The translations under genes and the position numbers were made by a program. The notes beneath the pieces were generated by a model. That model saw only the letters and a list, made by a program, of their open reading frames with translations. It was not told where the DNA came from and did no database searches. Source: WHSW01 sp033856255 (lineage in GTDB: Bacteria; Actinomycetota; Thermoleophilia; Solirubrobacterales; 70-9). From it: a DNA stretch of 64,000 nt. The DNA lies in contig JAWVFH010000060.1 of the NCBI GenBank assembly GCA_033856255.1, positions 7,025 to 71,024 of the forward strand. The letters run 5' to 3'. Of this stretch, positions 1 through 7,205 are shown in pieces (the stretch's first letter is position 1; every line of letters begins with the position of its first letter).

Positions 1-38
1 GCCCGGCTGTCCAGCCGGAAATTCGGCCAGATTCGTGC

Positions 39-839
39 CTAACAACCGGGCGCAGGCGTGAGCGGAGCGCTGATCTGGAACGCGTTGTTGCCCGGGAACT
101 GGTCGATCGCACCGGAGGAATCGGCGCGCCCGCTGAAGCTGACGGACTGGTTGGGCGCGGTGGGGCAATCCGGGAACCGGAACGCGATGTCGAACCGGTC
201 GTGCTCCATCACGTCGACGGTCTCCGCGAAGCAGTTGACCTGGTCGGTGGCGACCTCTATGCAGCGCGGATCGGATGCCGACGCCACGAACTCCGCCTGC
301 GGCGGCAGCGCCCCGATCCCGACCGTCTCCTCTGCCGGGGAGGGCCCGAAGTTCGAGATCGTCAGGCTGCCGACGGAGACCGTCTGATCGCCGGCGTAGA
401 TCGGCAGCGTGCCCGTCGCGGAAGCGCTGACGTCGGCCTCGCAGAACACAGCGTGTTCGGCGAAGCAGCCGTCCGTCCCGTCCCCGCCGTCGGCGTGGTC
501 GTCGCCGCCCTGGCCCTGGACGTCGTCGTCGCCGTCGCCGGTCAGCGTCTCGTCCGGCCCGTTGCCCAGGCGCACGCGGTCGTTGCCGTCGCCGGCTTCG
601 ATGTAGTCCGCGCCCGGACCCGCACAGATCGTGTCGGCGCCGCCGAGCGCGAGGATCCGGTCGTCGCCCTGGCCGGCGCCGATAACGTCGACGCCCTTGG
701 TGCCGGAGATCGTGTCGGGGCCGGACGTGCCAATGATCGTCGGCCGAGCACCGCCGCATGATCTCGCCGCCTGAGCATCCGCGGGCAGGTTGACGAGCCC
801 CAGGGCCACGAGCGCCGCCAAGCCCAGAGCGGCCCTCAT
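39..839 (-). CDS. Small secreted RTX-type calcium-binding repeat protein
   Basis: The protein has 266 residues and an N-terminal hydrophobic signal segment (residues 1-24, ending near ADAQA). Glycine- and aspartate-rich nonapeptide-like repeats (GxGxDxI/L type) occupy roughly residues 40-125, as in hemolysin-type calcium-binding proteins. The C-terminal 140 residues look like a beta-sandwich domain without repeats, with cysteines spaced as if disulfide-bonded. An extracellular calcium-stabilised structural role is likely from the family; the exact function is unknown. Its ATG overlaps the stop of the prenyl synthase gene by four bases (ATGA), so it is probably translated from the same transcript, which is an odd partner for that enzyme. 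A much larger RTX protein lies at 9993-12962. Confidence 0.8.
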   Translation of the reverse strand: MRAALGLAALVALGLVNLPADAQAARSCGGARPTIIGTSGPDTISGTKGVDVIGAGQGDDRILALGGADTICAGPGADYIEAGDGNDRVRLGNGPDETLTGDGDDDVQGQGGDDHADGGDGTDGCFAEHAVFCEADVSASATGTLPIYAGDQTVSVGSLTISNFGPSPAEETVGIGALPPQAEFVASASDPRCIEVATDQVNCFAETVDVMEHDRFDIAFRFPDCPTAPNQSVSFSGRADSSGAIDQFPGNNAFQISAPLTPAPGC

Positions 840-1708
840 CGCTGCCGGGTGTGGATGAAGTCGGTGACGAGGGCCAGGTCGTCCGTCTCGCCCTCGGCCT
901 GGGCCAGGGCCGCGCGCGCTTTGGCGTGCGACTCGGCCGCCTGCTCGCGCGCGCGGTCGAGGCCGAACAGGCTCACGTAGGTGAGCTTGCCGTGCCGCTC
1001 GTCGGATCCCTGCGGCTTGCCGAGCTGCTCGTCGGAGCCGGTGACGTCGAGGATGTCGTCCACGATCTGAAACAACACGCCAAGTTCGGCGGAGAAGCGG
1101 CGGTACGGATCCATCCGCTGCTCGGACAGGCCGGCGAGCTGCAGCGGGACCGTGACGCTGACCGAGATCAGGCGACCAGTCTTCAACCCATGGAGCTGCC
1201 GCAGCGCCTCGGCGTCGAGCCCCTCGCCGGCGGTGACGTCCACGTACTGGCCGCCGACCATCCCCGCGACCCCGGTGGCGGCCGCCAGCTCGCCGAGCGC
1301 CGCTAGCACCCTCCCCGGCTCGCCGTCCTGGCGGGTGCAGAAGTGGCGGATCGCCTCGGCGAACAGGCCATCGCCGGCGAGGATCGCGACGTCCTCCCCG
1401 TAGACCACGTGCGAGGTCGGCCTGCCGCGGCGCAGCTCGTCGTCGTCCATCGCCGGCAGGTCGTCATGGATCAGCGAGTAGGTGTGGATGAGCTCGATCG
1501 CGGCCGCGGCCGGCAGCACATCGGCGGGATCGGTCCCGGCCGCGCGAGCGGCGGCGAGGCAGAGCACCGGGCGGATCCGCTTCCCGCCGGCGAGCAGCGA
1601 GTAGCGCATCGCCTCGTCGAGCCCGGCGGTCGCGGCGAGTTGCGAGAAGCCGAGCTCGTCCAGGTACTCCTCGACCAGCTCTCGCAGGTCGTCGGGGTAG
1701 TCCCCCAC
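836..1708 (-). CDS. ispA: Polyprenyl synthetase (farnesyl/geranylgeranyl diphosphate synthase type)
   Basis: This 290-residue trans-isoprenyl diphosphate synthase condenses isopentenyl diphosphate with allylic diphosphates in the cytoplasm. The first aspartate-rich motif is HDDLPAMDDDELRRGRPTSH (the DDx4D spacing of short-chain bacterial enzymes) and the second is FQIVDDILD near residue 215, followed by GK. The motif around HTYSLIHDD is also typical. Length fits farnesyl diphosphate synthases. The gene starts eight bases after the xseB-like gene, and the pair xseB-ispA is a common bacterial arrangement, which supports both calls. Product chain length cannot be read reliably from sequence, so a geranylgeranyl product is possible. 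Confidence 0.9.
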   Translation of the reverse strand: MGDYPDDLRELVEEYLDELGFSQLAATAGLDEAMRYSLLAGGKRIRPVLCLAAARAAGTDPADVLPAAAAIELIHTYSLIHDDLPAMDDDELRRGRPTSHVVYGEDVAILAGDGLFAEAIRHFCTRQDGEPGRVLAALGELAAATGVAGMVGGQYVDVTAGEGLDAEALRQLHGLKTGRLISVSVTVPLQLAGLSEQRMDPYRRFSAELGVLFQIVDDILDVTGSDEQLGKPQGSDERHGKLTYVSLFGLDRAREQAAESHAKARAALAQAEGETDDLALVTDFIHTRQR

Positions 1709-1715
1709 GCTCGCC

Positions 1716-1907
1716 TCAGCCCTCGTCGCTGCCCGACTCGCTCAGCGCGCGTTCGATCTCGTTGCCCGCCTCGCTGACCAACTCGGCCGCCTCGCGGGCG
1801 AGGGCCGCGGCCTCCTCATCGCCGACCTCGGGGTCGCGCAGCCGATCGGCGAGCTCGCTCAGCTTCGCGGTCAGGGCGCGCACCCGCGCCGCCGGGTCGC
1901 CGCTCAC
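1716..1907 (-). CDS. xseB: Exodeoxyribonuclease VII small subunit-like protein
   Basis: This short acidic protein of 63 residues is predicted to be almost entirely helical, with heptad-like leucine and alanine spacing (LTAKLSELADRLRDPEVG). It matches XseB in size and in position just upstream of ispA. XseB binds the XseA catalytic subunit to form the single-strand exonuclease VII. No xseA gene is visible in this window, which is unusual because the two often adjoin. The start is GTG and overlaps the nusB stop (GTGA), so translation is likely coupled. Such short helical proteins are easy to misassign, so confidence is moderate. Confidence 0.65.
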   Translation of the reverse strand: MSGDPAARVRALTAKLSELADRLRDPEVGDEEAAALAREAAELVSEAGNEIERALSESGSDEG

Positions 1908-2281
1908 GATGGCGCCTCCTCGAGCTCGCGGGCGGCGGAGCCGAGGATCCCGTTGACGAACCCGGGCGCGTCGACGCCGCAGTACTCCTTCGCCATGTTC
2001 ACCGCCTCGTCGATCGCAACCTCCACGGGCAGCCCCTGGCGCATCTCGTGTAGGGCGACCCGCATGATCGAGCGCTCGAGGGCGGCGATCCGGTCGAGCG
2101 CCCAGCCGCGCGACAGCCGCGCGATCTCCTCGTCCAGCGAACCAAGCTCTGAGTCGGTGCCCTCGGCGAGCTCGCGCGTGAACGGCTTCGCCGCGGCTAG
2201 CTGCTCCTCAAGCGAGCGCCCGGTCACGTCGCGCTGGTAGAGCGCGAAGACCGCGTCGCGGCGTTGATCGGATCGGCGCAC
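1904..2281 (-). CDS. nusB: Transcription antitermination factor NusB
   Basis: NusB (125 residues) binds boxA RNA with NusE (ribosomal protein S10) during rRNA antitermination. The sequence begins with the typical RRSDQRRDAVFALYQ segment and contains the family's later signature RSIMRVALHEMR and the IDEAVNMAKEYCG block, then FVNGILG near the C-terminus. The start is GTG at 2281. The gene follows efp and the DUF559-type gene in the same orientation; efp-nusB is a conserved pair in actinobacteria and firmicutes. It overlaps the xseB-like start by four bases. Confidence 0.95.
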   Translation of the reverse strand: MRRSDQRRDAVFALYQRDVTGRSLEEQLAAAKPFTRELAEGTDSELGSLDEEIARLSRGWALDRIAALERSIMRVALHEMRQGLPVEVAIDEAVNMAKEYCGVDAPGFVNGILGSAARELEEAPS

Positions 2282-2291
2282 TGGCCAGAGG

Positions 2292-3239
2292 CTACCCGCG
2301 CGCCGCCCCTGCGACCCGGAGCTGGTCGACGAGCGTGGACGGCCTGAGCACGGCGTCTAGCCAGTGAACGCGCAGCACGGTCTCACCGTGGCGCTCGAGC
2401 AATGCCTGCCGGTCGTGGTCATCGGCGCGTGCAAGCGGGTCGTCGTGCCAGGCAGTGCTGTCGATCTCCAGGATCAGCCGCCGGCCGGGCCAGCGCAGGT
2501 CCGGGACGACCCGGCGGCCCTCGAGGACCAGCGGCTTGTTGACGTCGGGGTGAACGAACCCGGCCTCCAGCACGACGTCGAGCACATCGCTCTCGGCCTC
2601 GCTTCGCGTCGGCGCGGCGCCCGACGCGATCGCCTCGCGCAGGATCTTGGAGCCGCGGGCGCCGGGATTGCGGCCGAGCGCCTGGCCGATCTGGCGGAGC
2701 GTGACCTTGCCCGTGCCGAGAGCCCGCCGCACCGCGCGGCGCACACGGTGGGGCTCGAGCATCGACGCGAGGTCGAGGAGGGTCCGGGCAGGTGTAGTAA
2801 CGGGGATGCCGTTCAGCTCGCGGCGGTCGATCGGGTCGAGGCCCCTGGCACGATGCACGTGGATCCCGCGGTGGGAGCGGTGCGCTCCTCCCAGGACGAT
2901 CACGTGGATACGCCCGCCGAGTTGATCGACGAAGCCCTGCAGCTCGGCGGCCGACCAATGGCTCAGGAGGGCGTTCGGCCCGCAGGCCTTGACGGCAGCG
3001 AGCAAGTGGCCTTCCCAGGGTGGATTGGGATGGCCAACCGCCCAGACGGCCCGGTAAAGGCAGTGAAGGGTGCCGGCTCGGCGACGCGTTGCGATCGTGT
3101 TGTACGTGTGGCCGCAGGCGAGCAACTCGCTCGTCGACATCACCCCCCATTGCTCCGCGGCGACCTCCGCCACGCGCCGATCCACGCGAGTGGCGTCTAA
3201 CTGGGCGCCAGGAGTAGTTAGACGCCACTCGCGTCCCAT
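2292..3239 (-). CDS. DUF559-type protein with AbiEi-like N-terminus
   Basis: The 315-residue reading frame has an N-terminal helix-turn-helix-like segment (VDRRVAEVAAEQWGVMSTSE) as in AbiEi-type antitoxin-like proteins, a central beta-rich region, and a C-terminal DUF559/Vsr-like nuclease fold with PDLRWPGRRLILEIDS. The E in LILEID and the preceding D resemble the PD-(D/E)xK active site. Such proteins are very numerous in actinobacteria and their function is unknown. The annotated start lies inside a 19-bp inverted repeat (3184-3234). The GTG at 3185, at residue 19, fits the family's usual N-terminus better. It sits between efp and nusB, ten bases before nusB. Confidence 0.75.
   Translation of the reverse strand: MGREWRLTTPGAQLDATRVDRRVAEVAAEQWGVMSTSELLACGHTYNTIATRRRAGTLHCLYRAVWAVGHPNPPWEGHLLAAVKACGPNALLSHWSAAELQGFVDQLGGRIHVIVLGGAHRSHRGIHVHRARGLDPIDRRELNGIPVTTPARTLLDLASMLEPHRVRRAVRRALGTGKVTLRQIGQALGRNPGARGSKILREAIASGAAPTRSEAESDVLDVVLEAGFVHPDVNKPLVLEGRRVVPDLRWPGRRLILEIDSTAWHDDPLARADDHDRQALLERHGETVLRVHWLDAVLRPSTLVDQLRVAGAARG
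3184..3234. repeat. Perfect 19-bp inverted repeat at the start of the DUF559-type gene
   Basis: The arms at 3184-3202 (acgcgagtggcgtctaact) and 3216-3234 are exact reverse complements separated by 13 bases. The element lies about 70 bases after the efp stop and covers the first codons of the longest version of the next gene. It could be the efp terminator or an attenuator, with the DUF559-type protein starting after it. No T-run follows on either strand, so factor-independent termination would be atypical. Confidence 0.75.
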
Positions 3240-3302
3240 GCGCCCACCCTTACTGCCCCCGTTGTTCGTGGGGCGCGCGGCGTGTGCCGGAAGCGCGTCG
3301 CG

Positions 3303-3863
3303 CTACGCGCGGGAGACGTACTCGCCGCTGCGGGTGTCGACGCGGACGCGGTCGCCCTCGTTGACGAACAGGGGGACCTGGACGATGACGCCGGACTCGA
3401 GCGTGGCGGGCTTGGTGCCGCCGCCGGAGGCGGTGTCGCCCTTGAGCCCGGGGTCGGTCTGGGTGACGGCCATGTCGACCGCGCTGGCGACCTGGACGCC
3501 GGCGGGGCGCTCGTCGACGAGCAGCAGCTCGACGTGGTCGTTCGGCAGCACCCACTGCAGCTCCTCGGCGATCCCGTCACGCTGCAGCTCGAGCTGCTCG
3601 TAGGACTCGGTGTCCATGAACACGGCGGCGTCGCCGGAGTCGTAGAGGTACTGCATCCGCTTGGACTCGGTGCGCACCGGGCGGAACTTCTCGCCGGCGC
3701 GGAAGGTCTTGTCGACGACGTTGCCGTCCTCGACCCGCTTCAGCTTCGTGCGCACGAAGGCGCCGCCCTTGCCCGGCTTCACGTGCTGGAAGTCCATGAT
3801 CCGCCAGATCGTGCCCTCGACCTCGATGTGCGCCCCGTTCTTGAACTGATTGGTCGAGATCAC
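3303..3863 (-). CDS. efp: Elongation factor P
   Basis: EF-P (186 residues) relieves ribosome stalling at polyproline stretches. The family start is recovered at the GTG at 3863 (VISTNQFKNG); the open frame continues upstream but without EF-P-like sequence. Three beta-barrel domains are visible. The tip loop reads FQHVKPGKGGAFVRTKLKR, with the lysine at about position 33; PGKGxAFVR loops are characteristic of actinobacterial EF-P, in which the lysine is thought to work unmodified. The C-terminus ends with the domain III signature DTRSGEYVSRA. The gene is divergent from the M42 peptidase, with about 80 bases between the starts. Confidence 0.95.
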   Translation of the reverse strand: MISTNQFKNGAHIEVEGTIWRIMDFQHVKPGKGGAFVRTKLKRVEDGNVVDKTFRAGEKFRPVRTESKRMQYLYDSGDAAVFMDTESYEQLELQRDGIAEELQWVLPNDHVELLLVDERPAGVQVASAVDMAVTQTDPGLKGDTASGGGTKPATLESGVIVQVPLFVNEGDRVRVDTRSGEYVSRA

Positions 3864-3942
3864 GACGGCGGAGGGTAGCGAGGCGCCGTCGGATGCGGTT
3901 AGGGTGCGCACATGCACGTACAGTGATTTTTTGGGGGGAAGG

Positions 3943-5004
3943 GTGAAGAGAGGATTGGTTCCGGAGCTACTGGACGGCCTGCTGCGCGCGCCGTCGCCAT
4001 CGGGGTATGAGGGGCCGGCATCGGAGGTATGGCGCCAGGCGGCGGCGTTCGCCGAGCTGTCGACCGACCGGATCGGGTCGTCGATCGCCCGCGTCGCGGG
4101 TGAGAGCGACAAGCCGCTGGTCGCGATCGTCGGCCACATCGACGAGATCGGGCTGGCGATCACCCACGTCGACGAGAAGGGCTTCGCCTGGTTCACCCCG
4201 ATCGGCGGCTGGGACCCGCAGATCCTGGTCGGCCAGCGGGTCACCGTGCAGGCGCGCGAAGGCGCCGTCCCGGGCGTGATCGGCCGCAAGCCGGTTCATC
4301 TGCTCAAGGACGAGCAGAAGAAGAAGCCGGTCGAGCTCGACGGCCTGCACATCGATATCGGTGCCGCCGACGGCGAGCACGCCCTGAAGATGGTCCGGAT
4401 CGGCGATCCGGTAGTGATCGACGCCGAGCCCGTGGCGGTCGCCGGTGAGCGCCTGGTGTCGCGCTCGATGGACAACCGGCTCGGCTCCTATGTCGCGCTC
4501 GAGGTCGCCCGCCGCTGCCACGAGCGCGGCGGGCACGTCGCCAGCGTCGCGGGCGTCGCCGCGGTCCAGGAGGAGATCGGGATCAACGGCGCCCGCACCT
4601 CCGCCTACCTGCTCGAGCCCGAGATCGCCGTCGTCGTCGACGTCACTCACGCCACCGACGCCCCCGGGATCGAGGAGAAGGAGTCGGGTAGCCACGCACT
4701 CGGATCCGGGCCGGTGATCGGACGCGGCTCAACCCTGTCGCCGAAGCTCTTCGAGCTCCTCGCCGAGACCGCCGAAAAGGAGAAGATCGAGCACACGATC
4801 GAGGCCTCGGGCCGCTGGAGCGGCACCGACGCCGACGCCTACCAGGTCTCGCGCGCCGGGATCCCGACCGGGCTGGTCTCGATCCCGCTGCGCTACATGC
4901 ACTCGCCGGTCGAGATGGTCGACCTGCGCGACGTCGAGGCCGTGGTCGAGCTCCTGGTCGCCTTCGTCGTCTCGGTCGGGCCGGACGTCGACCTGGCCCG
5001 CTAG
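3943..5004 (+). CDS. M42-family metallopeptidase (glutamyl aminopeptidase/endoglucanase-like)
   Basis: This cytosolic dinuclear metallo-aminopeptidase contains the metal ligands of the M42 family: VGHIDEIGL (first His and Asp), SMDNRLGSY (bridging Asp), AAVQEEIGINGA (catalytic Glu pair), VVVDVTHATDAP (Asp) and a late RYMHSPVEM (His). Length is about 353 residues from the GTG at 3943, which follows a purine-rich stretch (ggggggaa). The frame is open further upstream, but that sequence is not family-like. Related TET peptidases form large tetrahedral assemblies that trim peptides. It is the only plus-strand gene in this stretch, divergent from efp and convergent with the PEBP gene six bases away. 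Confidence 0.88.
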   Translation: MKRGLVPELLDGLLRAPSPSGYEGPASEVWRQAAAFAELSTDRIGSSIARVAGESDKPLVAIVGHIDEIGLAITHVDEKGFAWFTPIGGWDPQILVGQRVTVQAREGAVPGVIGRKPVHLLKDEQKKKPVELDGLHIDIGAADGEHALKMVRIGDPVVIDAEPVAVAGERLVSRSMDNRLGSYVALEVARRCHERGGHVASVAGVAAVQEEIGINGARTSAYLLEPEIAVVVDVTHATDAPGIEEKESGSHALGSGPVIGRGSTLSPKLFELLAETAEKEKIEHTIEASGRWSGTDADAYQVSRAGIPTGLVSIPLRYMHSPVEMVDLRDVEAVVELLVAFVVSVGPDVDLAR

Positions 5005-5010
5005 CAACCG

Positions 5011-5643
5011 CTAGAGCAGCGGCTCGTAGAGGGTGTAGGTACCGACCAGCTCGCCCTCGTCGAGCACGTGCCCCTCGATCGCCTCGCGGACGTCGTCGAG
5101 CTTGAACTCGCCCTCGAGGCCGAGGCTGGGGACGTCGAGCGCGTAGACGACGAAGTGGTAGTGATGCAGCCGCTCGTCGTTGAAGGGCGGGAAGGGGCCG
5201 TCGTAATGGCCGTAGATGCCGCCCATGTCCGGATCGCCGGCGAGGAAGTCGGTGTAGCTGTTGACGCCGCCGATCCCGTGCTCGCTGGGACCGGGATCCT
5301 TGCCGCCGATCACGATCCCGGTCGACCCGGCGCCCTCGGGCAGCTCGGTCAGGTCGGGGGCGACGTCGACCAGCAGCCAATGGGCGAAATCGGCGCGCTC
5401 GGCGTCCTCGGGCAGCGTCTTGCCCTCCTGGTTGACGTCGGTCGCGTCGGCCGGGACGTCGGGGTCGTAGACGATCACGGCAAACGACTCGGTGCCCTCG
5501 GGATGGCCCGACCAGCGCAGATGCGGGCTGCGGTTCCCGCCCTCGGGCGCGGCCCCGCCGCTGCCGTCGGGGACGCCGAAGGAGTGCTCGTCGGGCACCC
5601 GCTCGCCGTCGGTGATGCTGTCGGACTCGACCTTCAACGCCAT
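5011..5643 (-). CDS. YbhB/YbcL family (PEBP, Raf-kinase-inhibitor-like) protein
   Basis: The 210-residue protein has the phosphatidylethanolamine-binding protein fold. It contains YDPDVPADATD with the following FAHWLLVDVAPDLTELPEG, and later GHYDGPFPPFNDERLHHYHF, equivalent to the ligand-pocket DPDxP and GxxGP motifs. No signal peptide is present, so it is cytoplasmic. Bacterial members have no settled function; some are proposed to bind anionic ligands or modulate kinases. It lies 15 bases downstream of pepP and is probably the last gene of the aro-pepP transcript, converging with the M42 peptidase. Confidence 0.88.
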   Translation of the reverse strand: MALKVESDSITDGERVPDEHSFGVPDGSGGAAPEGGNRSPHLRWSGHPEGTESFAVIVYDPDVPADATDVNQEGKTLPEDAERADFAHWLLVDVAPDLTELPEGAGSTGIVIGGKDPGPSEHGIGGVNSYTDFLAGDPDMGGIYGHYDGPFPPFNDERLHHYHFVVYALDVPSLGLEGEFKLDDVREAIEGHVLDEGELVGTYTLYEPLL

Positions 5644-5658
5644 GCTGATCTCCTTGTT

Positions 5659-6756
5659 CTAATCGACCTTGCGCAGTTGCTTGCCCAATGAGCTCAGGTT
5701 GCGGGGGCCGTCATCGGTGACCACGACCAGGTCCTCGATCCGGATCCCGAACTCGCCCGGAAGGTAGACGCCGGGCTCGACCGTGACCACGTCGCCGGCT
5801 TCGAGCACGTCCTCGGAGGTCTTGCCCAGCCGCGGCGCCTCGTGGACCTCGAGCCCGACCCCGTGGCCGAGGCCATGGCCGAAATGCTCCTCGTGCCCGC
5901 CGTCGCGAATCACCGCGCGCGCGGCCTCGTCGGCCTCCTCGCCGCTGACCCCGGGCCGGACCGCCGCGAGTCCCGCCGCCTGCGCCTCGCGGACCAGCTC
6001 GTAAGCCTGCCGCGCGGGCTCGCCGATCTCGCCGACCGCGAACGTGCGCGTGCAGTCGGAGGCGTAGCCGTCGAACATCGCGCCCATGTCCCAGACGACC
6101 AGATCCCCCTCGGCGATCACGCGATCCGTCGGCTCGGCGTGCGGAAGCGCGCCGTTCGGACCGGCGGCGACGATCGCCGGGAACGAGGGCTCGGCGCCGA
6201 GCTCGCGGATCCGGGCGTGCGCGGCCTCGGCGACCTGCCGCTCGCTGCGGCCGGCCAGGCCCGCCGAGAGCACCGTTTCGTAGGCGTCGTCGGCGATCCG
6301 GGCGGCCTCGGCGATCGCGGCCACCTCGTCCTCGTCCTTGCGCCGGCGAAGCTTCTCCACCAGGCCGGCCGCCGCGACCAGCTCCACCCCCTCCCCCAGC
6401 TCGCCCTCGAGCTTCGCAAGCTGGGCGACGCTGGTGGCAGCGTCGTCGAAGCCGACCTTTCCCGAGAGGTGCTTGGCCAGCTCCTCGAGGATGCGGGAGG
6501 TGGCGGTTACCCGCTCGAACGCCTCGTCGACCTCGGCCTCGGCGCGCTCGGTGTAGCGGAAGTCGGTGATGAAGATCCGGCTCTGAGGCCCGATGACGAC
6601 GATCGCGCTCGTCCCCGTGAACCCGGTCAGCCAGCGGCAGTTGGCGATCGCGTCGGGACCCGAATCGCCCGGCCGCACCAGATCGCCGACGATCAGCTGG
6701 TCGAGGCCCTCGTTCGAGACCAGCTCGGCGAGTCGGTCCGCGCGGTCTGCGCTCAT
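5659..6756 (-). CDS. pepP: M24-family aminopeptidase (Xaa-Pro peptidase type)
   Basis: This pita-bread metallopeptidase has 365 residues from the ATG at 6756 (MSADRADRLAELV); the reading frame is open further upstream, but this ATG is fixed by the ATGA overlap with aroQ. It has an N-terminal creatinase-like domain (about residues 1-130) and a C-terminal catalytic domain. The metal ligands are visible: VVWDMGAMFDGYASDCTRTF (two Asp), GHGLGHGVGLEVHE (His), VEPGVYLPG (Glu) and GIRIEDLV (Glu). It probably removes N-terminal residues before proline. Its position between aroQ and efp is conserved in actinobacteria. Confidence 0.92.
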   Translation of the reverse strand: MSADRADRLAELVSNEGLDQLIVGDLVRPGDSGPDAIANCRWLTGFTGTSAIVVIGPQSRIFITDFRYTERAEAEVDEAFERVTATSRILEELAKHLSGKVGFDDAATSVAQLAKLEGELGEGVELVAAAGLVEKLRRRKDEDEVAAIAEAARIADDAYETVLSAGLAGRSERQVAEAAHARIRELGAEPSFPAIVAAGPNGALPHAEPTDRVIAEGDLVVWDMGAMFDGYASDCTRTFAVGEIGEPARQAYELVREAQAAGLAAVRPGVSGEEADEAARAVIRDGGHEEHFGHGLGHGVGLEVHEAPRLGKTSEDVLEAGDVVTVEPGVYLPGEFGIRIEDLVVVTDDGPRNLSSLGKQLRKVD

Positions 6757-7205
6757 GCTCCGAGCTCCTTGCGAAGCAGCTCGAGCGCCTCGCGATAACC
6801 GTCGGCACCCTTGCCGGAGACGGCGCCAAGCACGAGGCCGTCGAGCACCGACACGCGCCGCCACTCCTCCCGCACGGAGACGTCGGAGATGTGGACCTCG
6901 ACCGCGGGCAGCCCGGCGATCTCGAGCGCGTCGCGGATCGCGTAGCTGTAGTGGCTCCAGGCTCCGGGGTTGAGCACCGCCGCATCGGCGACCTCGGGGA
7001 GGCGGTGGAGGCGCTCGACGTAATCGCCCTCGTGGTTGGTCTGAAAGAAGGCGACCTCGAGGTCGAGCTCCTGGCCGAAGCGCTTGATCTTCGTCTGCAG
7101 CTCGGGCAGCGTCATCGTCCCGTAGTGCTCCGGGTCGCGGCGCCCGAGCGCGTCGAGGTTGACCCCATGGAGCACCTCGACCCGGTTGTGGGCCGTGGCC
7201 ATCAT
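6753..7205 (-). CDS. aroQ: Type II 3-dehydroquinate dehydratase
   Basis: This enzyme of 150 residues forms a dodecamer and dehydrates 3-dehydroquinate to 3-dehydroshikimate, step three of the shikimate pathway. The segment VLHGVNLDALGRRDPEHYG is the type II N-terminal signature, with HGVNL in place of the common NGPNL, and the active-site arginine and tyrosine follow in RRDPEHYG. FQTNHEGDYVERLHRL, NPGAWSHYSYAIRDAL and the later VEVHISD segment match the family. Two adjacent ATG codons could start it. It overlaps aroKB upstream and pepP downstream, so the cluster is translationally coupled. Confidence 0.95.
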   Translation of the reverse strand: MMATAHNRVEVLHGVNLDALGRRDPEHYGTMTLPELQTKIKRFGQELDLEVAFFQTNHEGDYVERLHRLPEVADAAVLNPGAWSHYSYAIRDALEIAGLPAVEVHISDVSVREEWRRVSVLDGLVLGAVSGKGADGYREALELLRKELGA

